From Enterococcaceae bacterium OF42-14pH9A (GTDB taxonomy: Bacteria > Bacillota > Bacilli > Lactobacillales > Enterococcaceae), in contig JAQEYU010000001.1 in the NCBI GenBank assembly GCA_027692465.1, positions 558,001 to 622,000 on the forward strand: a stretch of 64,000 nucleotides of DNA, in the 5' to 3' direction. Both the position numbers and the translations under genes were made by a program. How positions within the stretch are numbered: position 1 is the stretch's first letter; every line of letters starts with the position of its first letter. The notes under the pieces were generated by a model. The model was not told the origin of the DNA and ran no database searches. It saw nothing but the letters and a program-made list of their open reading frames with translations. Of the stretch, positions 1 through 9,649 are shown piece by piece.

Positions 1-2
1 CG

Positions 3-353
3 ACTTTGTCCGGCGGAGAAGCCCAACGGATGAAGCTGGCCAGTGAACTTCATAAAAATTCCAATGGTAAGAGCTTTTATATCCTGGACGAACCGACTAC
101 CGGATTGCATACCGATGATATCGCCCGCTTGTTGAAAGTGTTGGAACGTTTGGCGGATGCCGGTAATACAGTATTGGTGATCGAACACAATCTGGATGTC
201 ATCAAATCTGCCGACTGGGTGATTGATTTGGGTCCGGAAGGCGGAGATGGCGGCGGAACCATTCTTGGGACCGGGACGCCGGAAACGATTGCCCAACTGC
301 CGGAAAGTTATACCGGTCAATACCTGAAACGAGTTTTGAAAAAGACCAAATAA
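3..353 (+). CDS. uvrA: UvrABC system protein A, C-terminal fragment
   Basis: The gene enters from the left edge, so only about the last 116 residues are present. They begin inside the ABC signature (LSGGEAQR), followed by a Walker B segment ([12 protein letters not shown]), the H-loop region ([11 protein letters not shown]) and the GPEGGDGGG stretch typical of UvrA C-termini. UvrA is the damage-recognition ATPase of nucleotide excision repair, working with UvrB and UvrC. The frame ends in TAA and is followed by a hairpin terminator about 200 bases downstream. The identification is firm because the signature, D-loop and glycine-rich tail appear in family order; the start and zinc-finger domains lie outside the window. 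Confidence 0.96.
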   Translation, partial: TLSGGEAQRMKLASELHKNSNGKSFYILDEPTTGLHTDDIARLLKVLERLADAGNTVLVIEHNLDVIKSADWVIDLGPEGGDGGGTILGTGTPETIAQLPESYTGQYLKRVLKKTK

Positions 354-453
354 GTTTGGGGTGTGTCTGAAAACGCCGAGGAAATCCGGATTTTTGCTGA
401 TCTTTTTGTCGAAATCAAGGAGTAAAGCGGGGGCGAAGTTGCGCCTTTACGAC

Positions 454-496
454 GCAGATTGCGGCGAAAAGAATCAAAATAGCTGCCACTGGAGTT
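454..496. repeat. Dispersed intergenic repeat, copy A
   Basis: These 43 bases match 30117-30159 at 36 of 43 positions without gaps, ending in the identical CTGCCACTGGAGTT. Both copies are in non-coding DNA downstream of operon ends, and weaker similarity extends to the left (AAGCGGGGGCGAAG versus AAGCGAGGGCTGAAG). This suggests a decayed member of a genome-wide repeat family. Confidence 0.6.
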
Positions 497-551
497 CTCA
501 GATCTGCCCTGAGCAGATTTTCTTAAGATCCGGCAAGCTGCATTGCTGTAT

Positions 552-579
552 AAAGCGTAAAGCCTTGCTTTGCGCTTTT
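552..579 (+). terminator. Intrinsic terminator after uvrA
   Basis: AAAGCGTAAAGC pairs with GCTTTGCGCTTT across a three-base loop with one G-U/mismatch position, followed by a short T run. Confidence 0.7.
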
Positions 580-676
580 GCTGTGGTATGATAACGTTAT
601 TGAAAAATGGTGCCGCTGCTGACTGGGATGCCAGCAGCGGCAGCGTTCAGATTTTGGCAGGAAAGAGGAAGACCAG

Positions 677-1390
677 GTGGAAAATTTCTTCAGTATTTTA
701 GGCGGTATGGGAACGCTTGCTACCGAAAGCTTTGTGCGGATTCTGAATCATCGGACTGTAACCCATAAAGATCAGGACTATTTGAACTATGTGTTGTTCA
801 ACCATGCGACGGTTCCGGATCGGACCGCAGCGATTCTTGATCCTCAGCATGCGGAAGATCCGCTGCCCTATTTGTTGGATGATATCGCTAAGCAGAATCT
901 TCTGCAGCCGAATTTTATCGTGCTGACCTGCAACACAGCTCATTATTTTTTTGATACGCTGCAAAAGGCAACCGCAATCCCGATCCTGCACATGCCCAGA
1001 GAAGCCGCGTTGGCGCTTAAACGGCAGCAAAAAGGCGGCAAAGTGGCCTTTTTGGGAACTGAAGGCAGTGTCAAGGCAGGGGTTTATGAGCGTGAGCTGA
1101 CGGCTGCCGGTTTCGAGGTCATGATTCCGAAAGCGAAACTGCAAAAAAAAGTCAATGATCTGATCTATCGAGACATCAAAGAGCGGGATTTCTTGAACAA
1201 AGATCTTTATTACGAAATCCTGTTCGATACGGTAGAAACTTACGGGTGTGACAGTGTTGTGCTGGGCTGTACAGAATTATCCCTGATGGAAGAGTTCGCT
1301 GCAGGACATCCATATCACGTGGTAGATGCCCAGTCGATTTTAGTGGATCGTACCATTGAAAGAGCAATTGCTGATCGTAAAAAGGGCTGA
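677..1390 (+). CDS. Aspartate/glutamate racemase family protein
   Basis: The 237-residue protein belongs to the PLP-independent Asp/Glu racemase superfamily, which interconverts L- and D-amino acids using two cysteines. The N-terminal GGMGTLAT loop, first catalytic cysteine C85 in TCNTAH and second C198 in GCTELS are all visible with normal spacing, so the enzyme should be active. It is closer to aspartate racemase/RacX-type proteins than to MurI glutamate racemase by these motifs, though the substrate cannot be settled by reading. It is transcribed alone: a terminator precedes it and another follows at 1429. The start is ATG or GTG-adjacent; the ATG-less GTGGAAAATTTC reading gives GTG at 677 with a GGAAAGAGGAAG-type ribosome site just upstream. 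D-aspartate is a cross-bridge residue in many enterococci, so a wall role is plausible but inferred. Confidence 0.85.
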   Translation: MENFFSILGGMGTLATESFVRILNHRTVTHKDQDYLNYVLFNHATVPDRTAAILDPQHAEDPLPYLLDDIAKQNLLQPNFIVLTCNTAHYFFDTLQKATAIPILHMPREAALALKRQQKGGKVAFLGTEGSVKAGVYERELTAAGFEVMIPKAKLQKKVNDLIYRDIKERDFLNKDLYYEILFDTVETYGCDSVVLGCTELSLMEEFAAGHPYHVVDAQSILVDRTIERAIADRKKG

Positions 1391-1428
1391 CAAAGAATGT
1401 ATCACTGTTTAAATGAAAAGCTTACAGG

Positions 1429-1467
1429 TTGCTGAAAACGAAATGTTTCGGCAATCTGTTTTTTATT
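1429..1467 (+). terminator. Intrinsic terminator after racemase gene
   Basis: TTGCTGAAA (1429-1437) pairs with TTTCGGCAA (1445-1453), followed by TCTGTTTTTTATTA. Confidence 0.8.
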
Positions 1468-1488
1468 AGGAGATTTTCAGACGCCGTC

Positions 1489-1624
1489 CTAGTGTAGCGT
1501 CTGCTTGATAATGCTGACCCAGTTCGTAAAGAAGCCCACGCTCTGGATATTGGCAATAGATCGTATTTTATGGTCTATGACAACTTTTTCGAAAATTTGA
1601 AATGTCAGCACGACACTACACTAG
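1489..1624. repeat. Inverted-repeat-bounded segment, possible mobile-element or gene remnant
   Basis: The segment opens with CTAGTGTAG (1489-1497) and closes with its exact complement CTACACTAG (1616-1624). A second pair, TGCTGAC/GTCAGCA, lies just inside (1512-1518 and 1604-1610). The interior is open in one forward frame for 43 codons (1498-1629) and reads like ordinary protein (contains NADPVRKEAHALDIGNRSYF), but has no start codon with a ribosome site. It could be a MITE-like element or the tail of a lost gene. Confidence 0.4.
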
Positions 1625-1664
1625 TCTAACAGAAGGGTTTTAGGTGCCTTTACGGCTTTTTTTT

Positions 1665-1673
1665 TGCTATAAT
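1665..1673 (+). promoter_or_regulatory. Extended -10 promoter of the GH1 gene
   Basis: TGCTATAAT is a consensus extended -10 about 60 bases upstream of the TTG start; the -35 is poor. The same nine bases occur upstream of tmcAL, ylaN and the DUF1149 gene, suggesting a shared vegetative sigma-factor promoter form. Confidence 0.65.
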
Positions 1674-1719
1674 TTGAATGATGGCAGCTGAAACCAAGGC
1701 TGCCGGAGGAATCATATAA

Positions 1720-3165
<1,446 letters not shown>

Positions 3166-3170
3166 AAGAA

Positions 3171-3209
3171 AAGTCGTTGGCGGATTTCAAACGTCAACGG
3201 CTTTTTTGC
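3171..3209 (+). terminator. Intrinsic terminator after GH1 gene
   Basis: AGTCGTTGGCG pairs with CGTCAACGGCT around a nine-base loop, followed by a six-T run. Confidence 0.8.
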
Positions 3210-3457
3210 TTTGGTGTGGGAGATGTATCAGCTGCTGGGAATTTTCCGGTGACAGATGCCTTACTCAGGAGGAAAGGGCTTTTTGAGTCTTTTCGATATT
3301 GGCGCTGAAGAGTTTCTGAAAACTGACGACTGTTAAATTTTTGTTTAAAAAACAGCTTTTTGAAACTTGGCGAATGAAAGGAATGTCCGACCACTTTATA
3401 ATTCAAATTAAGTGATGTTATATTCTTAATTTGAATAAAAATAAACGGAAGTGGTGC

Positions 3458-4099
3458 GTGAATATGAGTAAAATGATGAAGCTGCTGACTGTTCTACCTC
3501 TGGTTATCAGTTGTTGTGCAGTGGCGTTTTTTCCAACGCAGGTGCTTTTGCAGTATCGTTTGCCGACAAGTGATGGTGCTTTTGGCAGCAAATATGAACT
3601 TTTTTTGCTGCCGTTGGTCACCCTTTTAGCAGGATTTGTACTGGATTTTGCAGATAAAAAGGTCCGACGACAGGGTGAGTCTGCTGTCCTTACACTTGTA
3701 AGTCTGCTTTTTTTGAATGGATTGAATGCAACGGCCGTGTATGCAGCTGGTACTGGAGTCGAAGGCGTATATCAGCTTGCTGTCGGAAAAAATCATCTGC
3801 TGTTCGTAATGATTGCGGGCTTATTCGTACTTTTGGGTAGTCTGCTGCCTTCGTAGGTCAATCGAAATCAGTCGACCTGGAGCCTGACTCGTTATACAAT
3901 GCTCAAGGAAAGCCGCAGGTATGGCAGCTATGCCTTGATTGCTGTCGGAATCAGCGGTCTGGTTTTGAGTGCCCTGCCAGTAAGTAATCTTGCCGGTTGG
4001 CTGCTGCTTTCGGCTGTGCTGGTGGCAGCCAACGGGGCGGCGGCAGTCTGTGTTTTGGCGATCCGTCGTAAGTTAATCCGGCAACAGGAACGCAGTTGA
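3458..4099 (+). pseudogene. SdpI/DUF1648-like membrane protein interrupted by an in-frame TAG
   Basis: Two open stretches lie in the same frame, 3458-3856 and 3857-4099, separated only by TAG at 3854-3856. The first half has a hydrophobic N-terminus, the DUF1648-like LPTSDGAFGSKYELFLLP segment and further membrane helices. The second half continues with RNQSTWSLTRYTMLKESRRYG, which resembles the GIRTPWTL...W..THRFGG region of SdpI-type immunity proteins, then two more helices. Read through, the product would be about 213 residues, the usual size for the family. SdpI proteins protect against SDP-type toxins in Bacillus; relatives elsewhere are often uncharacterised. GTG 3458 (after GGAAG) or ATG 3464 are candidate starts. 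Likely a recent nonsense mutation; a sequencing error is possible. Confidence 0.7.
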
Positions 4100-4120
4100 T
4101 GATCTGAGTAATGATTCGAA

Positions 4121-4166
4121 AAAAGGGTAAAAATCCGGCGCTGTCCGGTTTTTTTACCTTTTTTTG
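4121..4166 (+). terminator. Intrinsic terminator after the SdpI-like gene
   Basis: GGGTAAAAATCCGG (4125-4138) pairs with CCGGTTTTTTTACC (4145-4158), followed by a T-rich tract. Confidence 0.85.
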
Positions 4167-4226
4167 CTGTCGCTGAGCTGTACCCTGACAATGGCAACTG
4201 CTATAATCCAAGAAGAGGTGGGGCAG

Positions 4227-5387
4227 ATGAAAGCATGCGGAGTGATTGTTGAGTACAATCCGTTTCACAATGGGCATCAATACCATGTCCAGCAGGCTCG
4301 GGCGCGTTCCGGAGCCGACGTGGTGATCGCTTGTATGAGCGGGAATTTTCTGCAACGGGGTGAGCCGGCGATTATCGATAAATGGTTGCGAGCAGAAGCA
4401 GCTTTGAAAAACGGGGTAGATATCGTGGTGGAGCTACCAATCTGCTGGTCGCTGCAGGCCGCTGATTATTTTGCCCGGGGGGGGGTCAAGCTGCTCCAGG
4501 CAATCGGCTGCGACAGCCTGTGCTTTGGGACCGATAGCGATAAAGCTTTTGATTATCAGCAGTTTGGCAGCTTTGTGCAGGAAAATCAAGCAATGATCAA
4601 CAAAGAATACCAACTGCTGCAAGACGAAAAACTCAGCTATCCCCAGAAAATGAATCAAGTTTATGCGCGGTTTTTTCCTGAGTTGGGCTTGTCCGAAGAA
4701 ACGCCCAATCATATACTCGGATTGGCTTATGCAAAGGAGAATGCCGCCTATGCTCATCCGATGAGACTGATCCCGCTGCCGCGGATCGGTGCCGGCTATA
4801 ATGAAAGAAATTTGGCGCAGGGGATGCTTGCCAGCGGTACCGGCATCCGTGAAGGTGTGTCCCGGGGGCAGGATATTTCCGCCTTTGTTCCTCAGGAGAC
4901 GCAGGAAGCTTTGAGGCGAGAATATGCGGACTGGTCTCAACTGTGGCCGTATCTGCGGTACCGCCTGCTGTCAGCGGGAACAGAAGAACTGGGCAGTCTT
5001 TATCAGATGACAGAAGGGCTGGAGCACCGGTTGAAGGAGGTTGCCAAACAAACTGCTGATTATCAGCAGTTTGTGCAACGGGTGAAATCAAAACGTTATA
5101 CCTGGACACGTCTGCAGCGTCTGTTTTGCTGTGTACTGCTGAATATCAAAGAGACAGAGATGCATACAGCCTGGCAACAAGATCAGCTGCGGCTGCTGGG
5201 ATTTACTGCGACGGGACGCAGGTATCTCAGTCAGCAGAAGAAAAAGTTGGTCCTGCCCTTGATCTCTCGTGTCGGCAAGGCCCAAGACATGCAGCAGGAA
5301 TTGACATTGCGGGCAGATGAGATTTACCGATTAACGGATCCCCGCATCCCGGAGCAGGCCATCGGGCGAATCCCTATTCGCATCTGA
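4227..5387 (+). CDS. tmcAL: tRNA(Met) cytidine acetate ligase
   Basis: A 386-residue protein of the YlbM/UPF0348 family. In Bacillus subtilis TmcAL uses acetate and ATP to make N4-acetylcytidine at the wobble base of elongator tRNA-Met. The nucleotidyltransferase-like N-terminus is diagnostic: ACGVIVEYNPFHNGHQYH with the HxGH element, then VIACMSGNFLQRGEPAIIDKW, and later the PLPRIGAGY segment. ATG 4227 is chosen because it is preceded by AAGAAGAGGTGGGG and begins exactly at the conserved N-terminus; upstream in-frame codons run into the promoter (TGCTATAAT at 4199-4207). In B. subtilis the gene sits by ylbL and coaD; here it is about 50 kb from those genes, so the cluster is split. It stands alone between two terminator-bounded units. 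Confidence 0.93.
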   Translation: MKACGVIVEYNPFHNGHQYHVQQARARSGADVVIACMSGNFLQRGEPAIIDKWLRAEAALKNGVDIVVELPICWSLQAADYFARGGVKLLQAIGCDSLCFGTDSDKAFDYQQFGSFVQENQAMINKEYQLLQDEKLSYPQKMNQVYARFFPELGLSEETPNHILGLAYAKENAAYAHPMRLIPLPRIGAGYNERNLAQGMLASGTGIREGVSRGQDISAFVPQETQEALRREYADWSQLWPYLRYRLLSAGTEELGSLYQMTEGLEHRLKEVAKQTADYQQFVQRVKSKRYTWTRLQRLFCCVLLNIKETEMHTAWQQDQLRLLGFTATGRRYLSQQKKKLVLPLISRVGKAQDMQQELTLRADEIYRLTDPRIPEQAIGRIPIRI

Positions 5388-5486
5388 ATCGATAGAAAAC
5401 TCTTCACAGATTGCTGTCAGACAAGTATAATGGACGAGGACGTTTTTTATTGAAATCACAACAACTACAGAAAGCGAAGTGTAATT

Positions 5487-6206
5487 ATGGGTCGTAAATG
5501 GGCAAACATCGTTGCAAAGAAAACAGCCAAGGACGGTGCGAACAGTCGGGTCTATGCCAAATTCGGTATCGAGATCTACGCTGCCGCAAAATCAGGTGAT
5601 CCGGATCCCCATGCCAACCAGAAATTGCGTTTTGTCATTGAACGGGCGAAAACATACAACGTGCCTCGTCATATCATCGACCGAGCAATCGAAAAAGCAA
5701 AAGGCTCCGGTGATGAAAACTACCAGGAACTCCGTTATGAAGGGTTCGGTCCCAATGGCTCGATGGTGATCGTTGACGCCTTGACTAACAATGTGAATCG
5801 GACTGCAGCTGATGTTCGGGCAGCATTCGGTAAAAACGGCGGGAACATGGGTGTTTCCGGTGCGGTCGCCTACATGTTTGATAACACGGCTTTGTTCGGC
5901 TTTGCCGGGGATGATGCCGATGATATTTTGGAATATTTGATGGAAAAAGACATCGATGTCCGCGATGTAGAGGCAGAGGAAGGTCAGATCATCGTATACG
6001 GCGAACCGGAAGATTTCAGCGCTATCGATGCTGCTTTGAAAGAAAAGGGTATCAGTGAATTTTCGGTAGCCGAATTGCAGATGATCCCGCAAAACGAAGT
6101 GACTTTGAGCGGCGATGACTTGGAAAAATTTGAAAAAATGATTGACGTTTTGGAAGACTTGGAAGATGTTCAGTCTGTCTATCACAACGTAGCTTTGGAA
6201 GATTGA
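5487..6206 (+). CDS. YebC/PmpR-family regulator
   Basis: A 239-residue YebC-family protein, recognised by the MGRKWANI start, the conserved [17 protein letters not shown] segment, [24 protein letters not shown] core and the acidic C-terminus ([13 protein letters not shown]). Members were named as transcriptional regulators, and some have been reported to help ribosomes through difficult sequences, so the role is not fixed. Firmicutes often carry two paralogues; the [10 protein letters not shown] start fits the YeeN-type branch rather than the GHSKW-type YebC. The ribosome site (GAAAGCGAAG) is weak for this genome. It is monocistronic, with an upstream TATAAT around 5426 and a terminator directly after the stop. 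Confidence 0.92.
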   Translation: MGRKWANIVAKKTAKDGANSRVYAKFGIEIYAAAKSGDPDPHANQKLRFVIERAKTYNVPRHIIDRAIEKAKGSGDENYQELRYEGFGPNGSMVIVDALTNNVNRTAADVRAAFGKNGGNMGVSGAVAYMFDNTALFGFAGDDADDILEYLMEKDIDVRDVEAEEGQIIVYGEPEDFSAIDAALKEKGISEFSVAELQMIPQNEVTLSGDDLEKFEKMIDVLEDLEDVQSVYHNVALED

Positions 6207-6210
6207 AAAT

Positions 6211-6258
6211 GAAAATACCGCAGTCGACGGAAAAGCCATCGTCGATTGCGGTATTTTT
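6211..6258 (+). terminator. Intrinsic terminator after YebC-family gene
   Basis: AAAATACCGCAGTCGACG pairs with CGTCGATTGCGGTATTTT, a long near-perfect stem with terminal T run; probably works in both directions. Confidence 0.9.
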
Positions 6259-6479
6259 CTGTGTTGTTATTCAGTAAGCGGCAGCTGCAGATTTGTTCGG
6301 GTCTGTCTGCAACCGGCAGCACCGGATTTATCGGTTGTATCTGGATCCATATCGCTTGGAGTAATCTTGTGAAGGATGTAAGCAGACTTCACAACAAAGT
6401 CGATAAAGTGAGCTTTACTTCTTGATTATTCCGGCAGATCTGCAAAAATCTGGATCTCATCGGGGGATTCAGACGTGTC

Positions 6480-7085
6480 TTATTTCGAATCATCCTCATC
6501 TTGTTGGTGGGCGATCTTGTTTTGGACATCTGACAGCATCTGCTGCAGTTTTTGTTCCTTTCGTTTGAGGACCACCAAATCTTCCTCGATTTCTGAAGCT
6601 TTTTCATGTTCCGGCGGTCGGATCAGAAAGTTCAAAGCAATCGCCACGAAGGTTCCGATAAAGGTGTCAATCACTCGCTGCAATGCGAAATAAATCGATT
6701 CGTTTTTACTGACACTCAACGTAATCAGCAACATGGTGGCGATGGCTGAGATGATTCCGGCGTTATTGTTGATGCCGTCGGAAACGATGATCAAGAGGGC
6801 GACTAAAAGAGGCAGCAGGAAAACTTCCAATAAGAAATCCTCTTTAAAGAACTGCTTGACAAAAAAGTAAAAAATCGCAAAGGCACCCCCCAGACTGTTT
6901 CCCAGGATCCGGGATTTGCCGAATGAAACAGTGGTGGTCAAGTCCTGCCTCAAAGAAAAGACAGCTGCTAAGGCGGCAATCAGGGGCTCACCACGGTCTG
7001 TGAAGTGAAAAAGCAGGATACAGATCATGACGGCAATGGCTGTTTTCAGCGTCCGCATCCCGATCCGAAAGCGACCCAAGTGCAT
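6480..7085 (-). CDS. Aromatic acid exporter family (ArAE-like) membrane protein, short form
   Basis: A 201-residue protein starting RIGMRTLKTAIAVMI, typical of the FUSC/aromatic-acid-exporter N-terminal domain. Five or so hydrophobic segments span residues 10 to 150, with a central LRQDLTTTVSFGKSRILGNSLGGAFA motif characteristic of the family. The C-terminus (about 160-201) is a charged, probably coiled-coil tail. It lacks the long cytoplasmic domain of full-length exporters. AAGGAG lies eight bases before the ATG. It is divergent from a longer relative at 7222, so the two may be co-regulated from the shared 136-base region. Substrate unknown; transport role is by family only. Confidence 0.8.
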   Translation of the reverse strand: MHLGRFRIGMRTLKTAIAVMICILLFHFTDRGEPLIAALAAVFSLRQDLTTTVSFGKSRILGNSLGGAFAIFYFFVKQFFKEDFLLEVFLLPLLVALLIIVSDGINNNAGIISAIATMLLITLSVSKNESIYFALQRVIDTFIGTFVAIALNFLIRPPEHEKASEIEEDLVVLKRKEQKLQQMLSDVQNKIAHQQDEDDSK

Positions 7086-7156
7086 TCAAACCACTCCTTT
7101 CTTAATGGTCAGGCACGACGTTAGCTTACATTCAATGATAGCTGAAAAAGCATGAG

Positions 7157-7187
7157 ATTGCCAATTTTAGGCAATTTTCGTTACAAT
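7157..7187 (+). promoter_or_regulatory. Promoter with overlapping dyad upstream of the long ArAE gene
   Basis: TTGCCA (7158-7163) and TACAAT (7182-7187) are spaced by 18 bases. A dyad, ATTGCC (7157-7162) and GGCAAT (7170-7175) with seven bases between, covers the -35, which is a position where a repressor could block RNA polymerase. The dyad itself is seen; its function is inferred. Confidence 0.5.
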
Positions 7188-7221
7188 AGAAAAGAAAAAC
7201 GAGTTAATAGGAGGATGCTTT

Positions 7222-8181
7222 GTGAAAATCGGATTGCGCACAGTCAAAACGGCTGTCTGTGCTGTATTGGCGATGATCATCGCGCAATGGCTGGGCTTGT
7301 TGTATGCACCGGCCGCCGGGATCATTGCGGTATTAAGTGTCGGCAATACCAAGCGGTCCTCTTGGCTGATTGCCCGCAACCGTGTGTTGTCCCTGGTGAT
7401 GGCCACAGGAATCGCTTTTGCCGCTTTTTCCCTGGTGGGTTACAATCCGGTAGCATTCGGCGTGTATTTGTTGTTTTTCATTCCCTTGTCGGCCAGATTT
7501 GGCTTGGGAGACGGAATCGTTGTCAATTCTGTGCTGATTACTCATTTTATGTCAGAGGCTTCTTTTGCACCGGCGATGCTGCTCAATGAATTCCTCTTGA
7601 TGGCTGTCGGTGCCGGCTTGGCTCTGGCTGCCAATCTGTACATGCCGGATCTTGAAAGATCACTGCGACAGGATCAAATGGTGGCTGAGACGATGTTTGC
7701 GCGGCTGTTGCTGCTTTTGTCGGAGAGTTTGAATCATCCGCAAAAAGCCGTTCAATTGCAACAGCGGTGCCAAAATCTGTTGGCTTTCTTGCGGGAAGCT
7801 CAAGAAAAAGCGGCTCGCCATCGAGAAAACCGCTGGAGCAGCCAAGAGGAATACTTTGAAGCTTATTTTTCCATGCGCCGCTCTCAACTGCGTCTGCTGA
7901 ATGATATGATTGCCTTCACTGGACAAATCAGTGTAGCCGATGACATGGTTTCTGATCTCAGAGCACTGCTGGCAGAAACGGCAGCAGGTTTTTCTGAGGA
8001 AAACGATGGCCGCGAAATCCTGAATGAAATCATGAGGATTTATGAAAACTATCGCCTGGCCCCCTTACCCAAAGATCGGGAAGAATTCGAAAGCCGGGCC
8101 CTCTTGTTTCAGTTCCTGCAAAGTTTTACCAGTTTTATCGAAATCAAAGCAGAGTTTGCTGCGGTCAATCAAAAAAGCTGA
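7222..8181 (+). CDS. Aromatic acid exporter family (ArAE-like) membrane protein, long form
   Basis: A 319-residue protein with an N-terminal membrane domain (residues 1 to about 140, six predicted helices, opening KIGLRTVKTAVCAVLAMII) and a soluble alpha-helical C-terminal half (about 150-319) rich in RQDQMVAETMF- and EEYFEAYFSMRRSQLRLL-like heptads, as in the DUF939 plus DUF939_C layout. The opening is clearly related to the divergent short protein (RTLKTAIAVMI), so the two are paralogues or partner subunits. Start is GTG at 7222 behind AGGAGG. It is a single-gene unit ending in a strong terminator. The family is named for aromatic acid efflux but most Gram-positive members are untested. Confidence 0.82.
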   Translation: MKIGLRTVKTAVCAVLAMIIAQWLGLLYAPAAGIIAVLSVGNTKRSSWLIARNRVLSLVMATGIAFAAFSLVGYNPVAFGVYLLFFIPLSARFGLGDGIVVNSVLITHFMSEASFAPAMLLNEFLLMAVGAGLALAANLYMPDLERSLRQDQMVAETMFARLLLLLSESLNHPQKAVQLQQRCQNLLAFLREAQEKAARHRENRWSSQEEYFEAYFSMRRSQLRLLNDMIAFTGQISVADDMVSDLRALLAETAAGFSEENDGREILNEIMRIYENYRLAPLPKDREEFESRALLFQFLQSFTSFIEIKAEFAAVNQKS

Positions 8182-8205
8182 ATGTCTGCCTCAATTTCAA
8201 AAGAA

Positions 8206-8248
8206 AAAAACCATCCCGGTTGCCGATTTCTGCCGGGATGGTTTTTTC
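8206..8248 (+). terminator. Intrinsic terminator after long ArAE gene
   Basis: AACCATCCCGG (8209-8219) pairs with CCGGGATGGTT (8233-8243), followed by TTTTTT. Confidence 0.9.
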
Positions 8249-8394
8249 GAACAGCCTGTGTCTGCGAGTGCCGACGACAGCTGCTTTGTTTTTTTGTATC
8301 TTGTCAACAAATCAGCATCAGCTGTGCATTCCTCTTGATTTTCGGTAAAACGTCTTACAAAAATCCCAACCTGGCTGAAGCTTGTGGCCAACGT

Positions 8395-9345
8395 TTATTT
8401 TTTCCAGGCTTTAAGCATTTGGTCCAGAACGGAGATTGTATCGTAGGTCAGTGCCAACGAAGTGTTCTCTGCTCCGTTTATGCAGGCAATCATATTCGCG
8501 ACTTCATAGTTCATAGCCTGAGAAGTTTCACCGACTTCGATGTATTCCCGAGTCCCGTCGTTGTAAATGATTTCAGCTGCTTGAGCCCGCGGATACTCCG
8601 GAACAGTGATGTATCCGTTTTCGTAGGCTGCGATCCCGATTTTCGGCATTTTTGCCTGGAAGGTCAAGGTGACAGCTGCCATTTCGGCTTTCTCGTTATT
8701 CAGAATGGTAACGGATTGTTCATCCACACCCGTGAAGAAAGGTTGCATCTGGCTGGCCATCACTTGCGGACGAGCATTCATAAAGCGGCGGACAAAGCTG
8801 ACTGCATAGGTACCGATATCCAACAGGGCGCCACCGGCCAGATCAGGATTGAAGAAGCGATTGCCGGGATCCGGTTCTTTGTAGCTGCCAAAGGGTGCCT
8901 GGATCATTTTCAGTTTCCCCAGCTTTCCGGAGTCGGCAATCTTTTTGAGTTCCGTAAACAGCGGCATATTGAAGATGGTCATGGCTTCTTGCAAAATCAG
9001 TTTTCGTTCTTTGGCTACAGCCATGACTGCTTCCAATTCCGCAAGATCCATGGTAATGGCCTTTTCACAGAGAACATGCTTACCCGCCTGCAGTGCTTTC
9101 AGGATATACTCTTTGTGGAAACGATTAGGTACAGCCACGTAGACGATATCGACTTTTTCATCCGCTAAAAGTGCATCGTAAGAACTGTAGCGGGCCGGGA
9201 TCTGATACTCATCGGCGAAGCGGTCGGCTGTCGCCTGATTCCTGGAACAGACAGCATAAAGTGTACTTTGTGGATTGGCAAAAACCATTGCCAGTTGGTG
9301 GGCGATATCCCCGGTTCCGGCAATTGCCCAGTTGTAATTTGTCAT
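8395..9345 (-). CDS. Gfo/Idh/MocA-family NAD(P)-dependent oxidoreductase
   Basis: A 316-residue protein with an N-terminal Rossmann fold (WAIAGTGDIAHQLA, residues 5-18) and the family's substrate-linked motif HVLCEKAITMDLAE (about residues 92-105), where the usual EKP is EKA. The C-terminal half carries the conserved GGALLDIGTYAVSF segment (about 170-185). Such enzymes oxidise or reduce sugars, inositols or dihydrodiols; the GGALLDIG form is common in glucose-fructose oxidoreductase/dihydrodiol dehydrogenase relatives. GAGGAG precedes the ATG by nine bases. It is a lone gene on the minus strand facing the previous unit. Substrate cannot be told from sequence. Confidence 0.88.
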   Translation of the reverse strand: MTNYNWAIAGTGDIAHQLAMVFANPQSTLYAVCSRNQATADRFADEYQIPARYSSYDALLADEKVDIVYVAVPNRFHKEYILKALQAGKHVLCEKAITMDLAELEAVMAVAKERKLILQEAMTIFNMPLFTELKKIADSGKLGKLKMIQAPFGSYKEPDPGNRFFNPDLAGGALLDIGTYAVSFVRRFMNARPQVMASQMQPFFTGVDEQSVTILNNEKAEMAAVTLTFQAKMPKIGIAAYENGYITVPEYPRAQAAEIIYNDGTREYIEVGETSQAMNYEVANMIACINGAENTSLALTYDTISVLDQMLKAWKK

Positions 9346-9649
9346 GATTGAAAACTCCTCTCAAAATAACTTGAAACGCTTCGTTAAAAACGTTTTCGCA
9401 GATGCGGATTCGGAAGTGGGTTCCCAGATGATACCGAAACGGTGAAAATTGTTAAAAAAAACAAAGCCGCATCATACCTACAGTTTAGCAATCCTTTAAA
9501 AAAAAGGGAAGTTCTTTGCAAAAGTCTGGTATTTACAGATAATTTCAGTAAAATAGATTGAGAAGCTTTGTAACAGGTTGTTCGTCACAGCCGTGATCCG
9601 AGCTGAGGGTTTTGATCAGACAGAATATATAAAAAAAGGATGAGCGACT
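9346..9649. other. Divergent intergenic region
   Basis: Carries the minus-strand leader of the oxidoreductase and the promoter of the wall-hydrolase operon: TTGCAA, 16 bases, GATAAT, near 9515-9542. Two ACG/CGT-rich near-palindromes around 9373-9400 recall CcpA sites but each misses key positions. No gene seen. Confidence 0.5.

Larger units (their letters stand above)
354..676. other. Intergenic region uvrA - racemase
   Basis: No convincing gene. It holds a dispersed repeat copy (454-496), a hairpin terminator (552-579), a possible promoter with a TATGAT -10 near 587-592, and an 11-bp-stem hairpin at 611-642 (TGCCGCTGCTG pairing with CAGCAGCGGCA) lying in the presumed racemase leader without a U-tract. 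A 76-codon open frame from 361 has no ribosome site and overlaps the repeat, so it is not called. Confidence 0.6.

Noticed and set aside
361..591. A 76-codon open frame after uvrA
   Set aside because: It has no ribosome site, overlaps a dispersed repeat and a terminator, and its translation looks random.
8182..9168. A 328-codon plus-strand frame opposite the Gfo/Idh gene
   Set aside because: It begins in the terminator of the previous gene and is antisense to an intact oxidoreductase.
9371..9400. CcpA sites upstream of the Gfo/Idh gene
   Set aside because: TGCGAAAACGTTTTTA and TTGAAACGCTTCG each miss two or more key positions.
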